A stretch of DNA of 12,445 bases, taken from positions 1-12,445 of the forward strand of contig CAZRXU010000076.1 in assembly GCA_964604135.1 (NCBI GenBank). The letters are read 5' to 3'. This document shows, in pieces, positions 7,291-12,445 of this stretch. Origin of the DNA: Sabulitectum sp964604135. GTDB lineage: Bacteria; Fermentibacterota; Fermentibacteria; Fermentibacterales; JCC-6. Each line of letters begins with the position of its first letter. The stretch's first letter is position 1. Position numbers and translations under genes: made by a program. The notes beneath the pieces were generated by a model. It was not told the DNA's origin. It ran no database searches and worked only from the letters and a program-made list of their open reading frames with translations.

Positions 7291-7681
7291 TCGCGCCAAT
7301 CCTGGTGTGCGGCACCAACAACCGTCTCTTCGCGTGTATTCTCCTTCGCCTACAGATGAGCTATCTAAACTGTAAGATGACGCCAACAGGTAAGGTGGGA
7401 AGAGTATATAGTCTTTACGACGGAAAGGGGATTACAACTCTTCCGGATTCCTGCGGGCATTAACTACACTCAGTATTCGATGCTGGTATTTGTACTGAAT
7501 TGATGAAGTTTCTGCGCTGCCTCCGTGTCTGGGCTTCGAGGGCTCTGTTGAATAGAACTACAAAACCTCTCCGTTCTCAGATACAGTAATCAACCGTAAC
7601 AGAATTGTCTCATCAATATTGTCACGGATGGTGGGATGCATTTCTAAGAGAGAGTATTACTGTATGCCACTGGTAAAACAT
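7291..7681. other. Convergent intergenic region, about 390 bases, no convincing gene
   Basis: This stretch separates the terminator of the + operon from the 3' end of the - operon. I find no signal for tRNA, CRISPR or transposon ends, and no clear terminator for the - strand operon. One + frame is open from about 7245 to 7587 apart from a single stop at 7461-7463. Its first half has an ATG at 7356 giving a 35-codon product (ending GKGITTLPDSCGH), but there is no ribosome site. A 10-base inverted repeat (ATACAGTAAT at 7581-7590, ATTACTGTAT at 7656-7665) is also present. It could be a decayed gene or plain spacer. Confidence 0.5.
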
Positions 7682-8617
7682 CTATGGCAGGTCAGGTTCA
7701 TCAATGGCGAATATATCGAGGTTCCAGTTCCCTGATATCCGGTCAGAACTGAATGCAATCCAGTTCTTTCTGGGGTTCCAGGCAGGGTACTGATCAAGAG
7801 CCGGATCATTGGTAAGCTGTATAAGTGAGTCGTTGTTCACATTGATGAGGTAGATCTCGTAGTTCCCTGTTCTGTTTGATGAAAATGCAACCCAGCTGTC
7901 ACTGGGGCCCCAGGTTGGCTGGATATCATCGGCTGAACTTTGAGACAGTACTTTCTGATCACTGCCGTCAGAGTGTGCTATCATAATGTCCCAGTCATCC
8001 GATGATGCTGCTCTGTGCTGAAACAGAATCCATGTTCCGGTTTCAGGGCTGTATGATGGTCTAAGAATGTCTCCATCGGGAAAGCCCTCTTGAAGTGCCG
8101 GAAAACCGGTGGAGTCTTCAGGGGTGTGGTCAAAGGGAATCTGATAAAGACGCCAGTTCCCAGTGGAGTTGCAGCAGTAAAGAATGCTGTCTCCGGTCGG
8201 ATTGTAGGTGGGAAACGCGTTAAGAAGGCTGTCTTGAACATGAATGGTTACGTTGATCCCATTACCGGGAATAGATCGTATCTGGCTCCACATGCTGTCT
8301 GCATTAAGCCCAGTGTAGACTATTCTGCAGTTTTCCGCATTCCAGGAGCCCAGAGGGCCCATGAATTCATCCATACCTGTAAATGTACGTACTTGAGGTT
8401 CGAGTAAACCCGCAGTGCCAAACAGTCTTGTAGCACCTGAAACATAGGTAGAGAAAAACAGTACATCGCCGTAGGGTGACCACGAGAGAGCCGTATCCGC
8501 GTAAGCGCCCGCAACCCACAAAGTGGCTCCGTCGGGCCATACTGTTTCCTTATTAGTGTTGTTGCAGGCTGTAAATAATAGCACAGATAGGATTGCAATA
8601 ACTAAAAAATACCTCAT
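7682..8617 (-). CDS. Lipoprotein with six-blade TolB/PD40-like beta-propeller
   Basis: This encodes 311 residues. The start at 8617 follows a TAAGGT site inside the murA 3' end and lies 1 base beyond the murA stop. The signal peptide ends in a lipobox-like LFTAC (Cys 18; Phe at -3 is unusual). At least six PD40/TolB-type repeats are visible, each with an (S/T/A)W/Y-x-P core and a following strand: SWSPYGDVLFFS (45), SWNAENCRIVYTG (91), TYNPTGDSILYC (137), SYSPETGTWILFQ (188), TWGPSDSWVAFSSNRTGNYE (235) and AWNPRKNWIAFSSDRISGNW (279). Six blades match the TolB propeller, but the TolB N-terminal domain is missing, so this is not TolB itself. A periplasmic or outer-membrane-anchored protein-binding role is inferred. 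Its coupling to murA hints at an envelope function. Confidence 0.83.
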   Translation of the reverse strand: MRYFLVIAILSVLLFTACNNTNKETVWPDGATLWVAGAYADTALSWSPYGDVLFFSTYVSGATRLFGTAGLLEPQVRTFTGMDEFMGPLGSWNAENCRIVYTGLNADSMWSQIRSIPGNGINVTIHVQDSLLNAFPTYNPTGDSILYCCNSTGNWRLYQIPFDHTPEDSTGFPALQEGFPDGDILRPSYSPETGTWILFQHRAASSDDWDIMIAHSDGSDQKVLSQSSADDIQPTWGPSDSWVAFSSNRTGNYEIYLINVNNDSLIQLTNDPALDQYPAWNPRKNWIAFSSDRISGNWNLDIFAIDEPDLP

Positions 8618-8618
8618 A

Positions 8619-9932
8619 CTATACCTTACTTTCGGCGTACACAGGTGTTATTTCTGCACCTAGACTGTTCAGCCTTTGAACTATGTTTTCGTATCCTCTT
8701 TCAATCTGGTGTACATTGTGGATGACACTTTCGCCATTGGCACACAGTGCAGCGGTGAGAAGAGCCATTCCTGCCCTTATATCAGGGCTGGAGACTTCTG
8801 TTCCAACGAGCTTTGAAGGTCCGGAAACCACAACCCGGTGTGGGTCGCACAGAACAAGCGATGCCCCCATGGCAGAGAGCTTGTCTACAAAAAACATTCG
8901 CGACTCGAACATTTTTTCGAAGATAAGACTGGTGCCTCTGGCCTGCGTGGCAACAACCACAGCTGTACTGGTAAGATCCGGTGAAAATCCCGGCCAGGGT
9001 GAGTCGTAGATAGAGGGAATACCACCGCTTCTGTCGGGCTTAACAACAAGCTCCTGATTCGCAGGAACAACAATGGTATTGTTTTCATGCTGAACCTCCA
9101 CTCCGAGCTTTGCAAGCCCCGTAACCGTAGGTCTGATTATGAACTCCGGTACTCCTGCAATTTCCACCCGGCCACGGCAGCACGCGGCAAGGCCTATAAA
9201 ACTGCCTATTTCGATGTGATCAGGGCAGATGGTGTGGGTGGCTCCACGAAGTAACTGACCGGTGCCGTGAACGGTTATTCTGTTTGTGCCTTCGCCTGTG
9301 ATGCTTGCCCCCATGCTGCGAAGCATTACAACAAGATCCTGAACGTTGGGTTCGCACGCGGCATTGTGTATTACCGATGTACCAGTGGCTACTGAAGCAG
9401 CCATAACAGCATTTTCCGTTGCTGTAACACTGGGCTCATCAAGGTATATATCGGAGCCCTTGAGGCCGTTCTTTGCTTCAACTCTTATAAGTCTGCCGTT
9501 GAAAGAGACCTCTGCCCCCAGCATTTCCAGAACAAGAAAATGTGTATCTAGCCGTCTGCGCCCAATCACATCACCGCCTGGAGGAGGCAGTTCCACAAAC
9601 CCCGTTCTTGCGACAAGAGGGCCAGCCAGAAGTATCGATGCTCTTATGGCTTTCGAAAGCTTTTCATTGAAGTTTTTCAGTGTAATTCCTGAGGCGGTGA
9701 TTGTAACAGTATGCGGATCGCTGTTTTTGTTTACATCTGATCCCAGATCGCGAAGCAAATTCATCATGGCCCGAACATCTCTTATATCGGGGCAGTTGTG
9801 CAGTGTAACAGTCTGATCAGTGAGCAGTGTAGCGGCAAGAATGGGCAATGCTGCATTTTTGCTGCCGGAAGGTACAAGAATACCGCTGAGGGCATTTCCG
9901 CCCTTTACCAGCCAGTTGCCGCTCGGTGTCAT
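8619..9932 (-). CDS. murA: UDP-N-acetylglucosamine 1-carboxyvinyltransferase (MurA), Asp-type active site
   Basis: This encodes 437 residues, close to the usual 420-430. The enzyme transfers enolpyruvate from phosphoenolpyruvate to UDP-GlcNAc, the first committed step of peptidoglycan synthesis, in the cytoplasm. The frame runs further upstream, but the ATG at 9932 overlaps the exonuclease stop (ATGA) and puts the conserved N-terminus (LVKGGNALSG, then GSKNAALPILAATLL) where expected. Lys25-Asn26 correspond to E. coli Lys22-Asn23. The active-site loop reads PPGGDVIGRRRLDTH, so Asp121 replaces the usual Cys115; the Arg120 equivalent is kept (Arg126), though Pro121 is Arg127. The catalytic Asp305 equivalent (in GFSPDLTS) and the IERGYE motif of the Arg397 region are present. 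The Asp form is active in other bacteria and insensitive to fosfomycin. Confidence 0.95.
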   Translation of the reverse strand: MTPSGNWLVKGGNALSGILVPSGSKNAALPILAATLLTDQTVTLHNCPDIRDVRAMMNLLRDLGSDVNKNSDPHTVTITASGITLKNFNEKLSKAIRASILLAGPLVARTGFVELPPPGGDVIGRRRLDTHFLVLEMLGAEVSFNGRLIRVEAKNGLKGSDIYLDEPSVTATENAVMAASVATGTSVIHNAACEPNVQDLVVMLRSMGASITGEGTNRITVHGTGQLLRGATHTICPDHIEIGSFIGLAACCRGRVEIAGVPEFIIRPTVTGLAKLGVEVQHENNTIVVPANQELVVKPDRSGGIPSIYDSPWPGFSPDLTSTAVVVATQARGTSLIFEKMFESRMFFVDKLSAMGASLVLCDPHRVVVSGPSKLVGTEVSSPDIRAGMALLTAALCANGESVIHNVHQIERGYENIVQRLNSLGAEITPVYAESKV

Positions 9933-10726
9933 TTGTTGCCTGCCCCTGTTTTGCTTAGAATGGTGTGGTAAAGGTCGGGATGTTCTTCCGGCAGCCATTT
10001 CTGCTTGAGCAGCCATCGGATGTAATCGGGATCCCGGGCAACAGTATCTTCAACAAGAGTGCCTCTGTACTTCCCGAAGGAGAATATTCTGACTTCAAGG
10101 GGAGAGAAAACAAAATCAACCAGAGCTTTCCAGTCGTTCTGACAATCAAGGCAATTCTTTTGTTTTAAGGAGAAGTGAAGAAGCGACTGAACAAGTTCAG
10201 TGTCAAACAGTGCTCTGTGAGCTTCGCCCTGAATGTTCCGGTCAAGGTCGAACCTGTACCTCAGAGCCTGCAGAGAATGGGAGGGGATCTCTTGCCATAT
10301 CTGCCTTGAAAGCCTGAGGGTATCAATTTGCGTACCTCTGGTAAAGCGTTTAAACAGGGAAGGGTACTGCCTGTTGAGAATTTCGTAGTCGTAGGGAAGA
10401 TTGTGGGCCGATATGTAGTCTGCCTGCTCTGTCAGTTTTTTTATTTGCCCGGCAATTTCTTCTGCCGCAGGTGAACCGGCTACCATTCTGTTGCTAATCT
10501 GGTTTACTGCAGATGCTTCGGGCGGTATGGGAATCGACGGTTTAACAAGAGTTTCAAAAACCTGTTTTTTCCCGGTGAAAGAAAACCCCTTGTACTCTGC
10601 CAGCAGAAACGCAACCTCGCATACCTCCGCTGTAGCAGGGTCGGCACCGGTTGTTTCCGTGTCTAAAAACAACACATGCACCGAGTCGCCTACGATTCCA
10701 CTGAATAGATCGAAAGTATTACCCAT
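9929..10726 (-). CDS. DEDDh 3'-5' exonuclease (DnaQ/ExoX-like)
   Basis: This encodes 265 residues. Exo I is FLDTETTG (Asp22, Glu24), Exo II is SAHNLPYDYEIL (Asp113), and Exo III is HRALFDTELV (His170, Asp175). All DEDDh acidic residues and the His are present, so it should be an active Mg-dependent 3'-5' exonuclease on DNA or RNA. The C-terminal part (about 212-245) contains FSFGKYRGTLVEDTVARDPD followed by YIRWLL, a module resembling the C-terminal domain seen in exodeoxyribonuclease X-type proteins. It is not a DNA polymerase III epsilon subunit proper, because that family lacks this tail. Repair or RNA-processing roles are possible. An AGGA (10735-10738) sits 8 bases before the ATG. It is the first gene of the - strand operon and overlaps murA by 4 bases. 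Confidence 0.88.
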   Translation of the reverse strand: MGNTFDLFSGIVGDSVHVLFLDTETTGADPATAEVCEVAFLLAEYKGFSFTGKKQVFETLVKPSIPIPPEASAVNQISNRMVAGSPAAEEIAGQIKKLTEQADYISAHNLPYDYEILNRQYPSLFKRFTRGTQIDTLRLSRQIWQEIPSHSLQALRYRFDLDRNIQGEAHRALFDTELVQSLLHFSLKQKNCLDCQNDWKALVDFVFSPLEVRIFSFGKYRGTLVEDTVARDPDYIRWLLKQKWLPEEHPDLYHTILSKTGAGNK

Positions 10727-10774
10727 AATTGCAATCCTAATGTATGTGCAACCCCAGAGTCAAAGCGTCTGTTT

Positions 10775-10804
10775 TTGACAAAAGCATGCCGAATTGATTA
10801 AACT
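10775..10804 (+). promoter_or_regulatory. Sigma70-like promoter for the Met-rich lipoprotein gene
   Basis: A perfect -35 hexamer TTGACA (10775-10780) is followed after 18 bases by TAAACT (10799-10804, 4 of 6 matches to TATAAT). That would give a leader of about 35 bases before the ATG at 10845. The -35 element sits inside an odd palindrome TTTTG-A-CAAAA (10773-10783), which could be an operator. It lies in the 118-base divergent gap, so a regulator here could also affect the exonuclease-murA operon. I could not identify a convincing promoter for that - strand operon. Confidence 0.55.
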
Positions 10805-10844
10805 ATGGCAGGTAGGAATTTAACTGAATCTGAAGGGAGAACGA

Positions 10845-12440
10845 ATGAAAAGGTTAGTGCTTCCAGCTTTGTCTGCCGCACTTGTGCTCGCAGCTTGCGG
10901 TGCAGCTCCTGTTGAGGTCGCCAGCCCTCTTTCTGTTATTCCGGAAAGAGCCATGATATCAATTGTTCTGAACGATCCGGCAGGAATGGTGAGAAACATA
11001 GATGGATACATTGAAGAGGGCGCTCCGATACTGGGAGAGAAACTGCTTGAGAATATTATATGCGGGCAGCTTGAAGTGCCTTCACTGGATTCATTACAGG
11101 TAAAATACGGCTTCAATCCTTTCGGTCAGATTGCTTTCTGGATGGAGAGTGCCATGCCACAGAGTAAGGCAATGGCTGTTTCGGCGCCTGATTTTCCTCT
11201 GTTTATCTCGCTGCTGGAGGAAATGGAAGTTGAATTCTCTGCTGAAGACCCTGTCAACGGGACTGCTGTTTATTCCATGGAGTCGGAAGAGGGAACCATG
11301 TACATGGCCGGTGTGAACGGAGTAGCCCTTATGGCCATGTCGGTTGAGAAGCTTGAAGCACTTATTTCTAATCTTTCAGAAGATGTCGCAGTACAAGTTC
11401 CTGAAACCAGTCTTTTCATGCAGTTCAACCTCTCTATGATCGGTCCTATGGCTGTGGCTCAGATGCCAATGGCCAGAATGATGATGACACAGGGAATGGC
11501 AGCCGATACAACAATGCCATACTTCGTTCCCGCAATGATGGATGTGTATATGGATGGAATTGAGGTACTTCTTACACAGGCCGATATGCTGGAGCTGACT
11601 CTCACCACCGGCGAGGAAGATTTTGTAGTTAAAAAGAAGCTCACTTTTCTTCCCGACACATATCTTGCTGAGATGTCTGTGGATCACCAGGTGCGGAATA
11701 TGCTTGGTTCAATAGCCAGTGGTGATGTGGCAACTGTACGAGTTCAGATGCCTACCGAGATGGCCTTTGATATTACAAAGGCGTTTACGGAAGTTTTCAT
11801 TCCGGGAGCAGACGAGGAAATGCTTCGATTTTGGGCTTCAATGGTTTCCAACGGTGCTGTTTCAATCTACAATGACAACTTCTTCCATATTGTGGCTGCA
11901 TATCAGATGGATGAAGAAATTACAGTGGAAGATGTTGCCCGTTTGTACGCGGAATACCTTGAATTGTTTGTTTTCGAACTTGACGACAGTTCTGAAATGG
12001 ACAGTTTCTTTTCGGTTCATGACAATGGTGTGATCGACATAAACGGTACAGATTTCTATTCCATGTCAATGACCATAGATACGGATTCAACAGGAACCAT
12101 GGAATTTGAATACTGGCTAACAGTTCACAATGGTGCTCTTCTTCTGGAAATGGCACCTCAGCCGGGTGTTTTGTTGTCTATTGTCTCCGACGATTACATC
12201 CCGGCTGAGCTTGAATCAGATGGGGAGTTTGCCGGAGAGATCAGCCTTGCAGGTTACATCAAGTTGCTTATGTCCATGAGTTCCAACGGAATGGATATAC
12301 CGGTTTTTGATTCTGATGTTATCATCAGATGGAACGGGAACTACGCAGACGGAGTCATGTCTGGCGAAATGGTTATGGATGGAAGCGATGCTGTTGCTAC
12401 AGGTTTTGCTTTTTTTGGTTTGATAGCAGCTACTCAGTAG
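10845..12440 (+). CDS. Methionine-rich lipoprotein of unknown function
   Basis: This encodes 531 residues. The start follows GAAGGGAG (10832-10839). It begins with a clean lipoprotein signal peptide (MKRLVLPALSAALVLAAC, Cys 18). The mature protein is acidic and remarkably rich in Met: about 44 by my count (about 8 percent), with 14 in residues 192-248 including PMAVAQMPMARMMMTQGM. Segments such as PERAMISIVLNDPAGMV (33 on) and KYGFNPFGQIAFWME (87-101) recall the layout of DUF3352-type solute-binding-like proteins (a residue near the start, 'GFDP'-like turn, then scoring of substrate surface), but the likeness is weak and I do not assign a family. The C-terminal half alternates strands and acidic helices. 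The Met cluster could bind Cu(I) or form a flexible hydrophobic face; both are inference. It has no partner gene in the window. Confidence 0.7.
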   Translation: MKRLVLPALSAALVLAACGAAPVEVASPLSVIPERAMISIVLNDPAGMVRNIDGYIEEGAPILGEKLLENIICGQLEVPSLDSLQVKYGFNPFGQIAFWMESAMPQSKAMAVSAPDFPLFISLLEEMEVEFSAEDPVNGTAVYSMESEEGTMYMAGVNGVALMAMSVEKLEALISNLSEDVAVQVPETSLFMQFNLSMIGPMAVAQMPMARMMMTQGMAADTTMPYFVPAMMDVYMDGIEVLLTQADMLELTLTTGEEDFVVKKKLTFLPDTYLAEMSVDHQVRNMLGSIASGDVATVRVQMPTEMAFDITKAFTEVFIPGADEEMLRFWASMVSNGAVSIYNDNFFHIVAAYQMDEEITVEDVARLYAEYLELFVFELDDSSEMDSFFSVHDNGVIDINGTDFYSMSMTIDTDSTGTMEFEYWLTVHNGALLLEMAPQPGVLLSIVSDDYIPAELESDGEFAGEISLAGYIKLLMSMSSNGMDIPVFDSDVIIRWNGNYADGVMSGEMVMDGSDAVATGFAFFGLIAATQ

Positions 12441-12445
12441 GCTAG

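Noticed and set aside
7291..7681. Mobile element, CRISPR or tRNA in the intergenic gap
   Set aside because: No repeated unit, no terminal inverted repeats with target duplication, and no cloverleaf or T-loop-like sequence found.
7682..8617. Assignment of the propeller lipoprotein as TolB
   Set aside because: Propeller repeats fit, but the TolB N-terminal domain is absent and no tol/pal genes are adjacent.
9346..9816. 156-codon open frame on the + strand
   Set aside because: Antisense to murA, whose active-site and structural motifs are all on the - strand.
9933..10016. N-terminal extension of MurA to an ATG at 10016
   Set aside because: The extra 28 residues are basic and unlike MurA, and overlap the exonuclease end; the ATGA overlap start at 9932 gives the expected N-terminus.
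9929..10726. DNA polymerase III epsilon subunit (dnaQ proper)
   Set aside because: The catalytic motifs fit, but the C-terminal FGKYRG module and the gene context fit an ExoX-like exonuclease better.

Overview
The window (about 12.4 kb, moderate GC, dense genes, diderm-type secretion and lipoprotein signals) reads as chromosomal DNA from an uncultured bacterium of the FCB group (Fibrobacteres-Chlorobi-Bacteroidetes and allied candidate phyla). The basis is a PorV/PorQ-type outer-membrane barrel, two GWxTD-domain proteins, a secreted protein ending in a FlgD-like/type IX-type sorting domain, and several lipoproteins. Something like Fermentibacterota, Eisenbacteria or WOR-3 is plausible, but the phylum is inference from gene content only. 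I see no rRNA, tRNA, CRISPR, insertion sequence or phage gene.

Left region (1-7290, + strand): an envelope/secretion operon running rightward. It starts with the tail of an upstream gene (1-60). Then come a PorV/PorQ-family barrel (77-1054), two tandem GWxTD proteins overlapping by 8 bases (1114-2271, 2264-3580), an 817-residue secreted protein with a metallopeptidase-like fold and a C-terminal sorting domain (3675-6128), and a TPR-containing lipoprotein (6143-7234). A strong intrinsic terminator (7255-7290) closes it. Hairpins without U-tracts lie in two of the internal gaps. The layout suggests an outer-membrane module: a barrel, periplasmic accessory proteins, an exported cargo and a lipoprotein.

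Middle (7291-7681): about 390 bases with no convincing gene, between convergent operons.

Right region, - strand (10726 down to 7682): a tightly coupled three-gene operon. It holds a DEDDh exonuclease with an ExoX-like C-terminal module, then MurA (ATGA overlap), then a six-blade TolB/PD40-like propeller lipoprotein (1-base gap). MurA has Asp in place of the usual active-site Cys, a change known to go with fosfomycin insensitivity.

Far right (+ strand, 10845-12440): a divergently transcribed, strikingly methionine-rich lipoprotein of unknown function, preceded by a recognisable sigma70-like promoter.

The most notable observations are the secreted protein whose zinc-ligand positions all appear substituted (a probable pseudopeptidase), the reciprocal loss of signature residues in the two GWxTD paralogues, and the Cys-to-Asp MurA.
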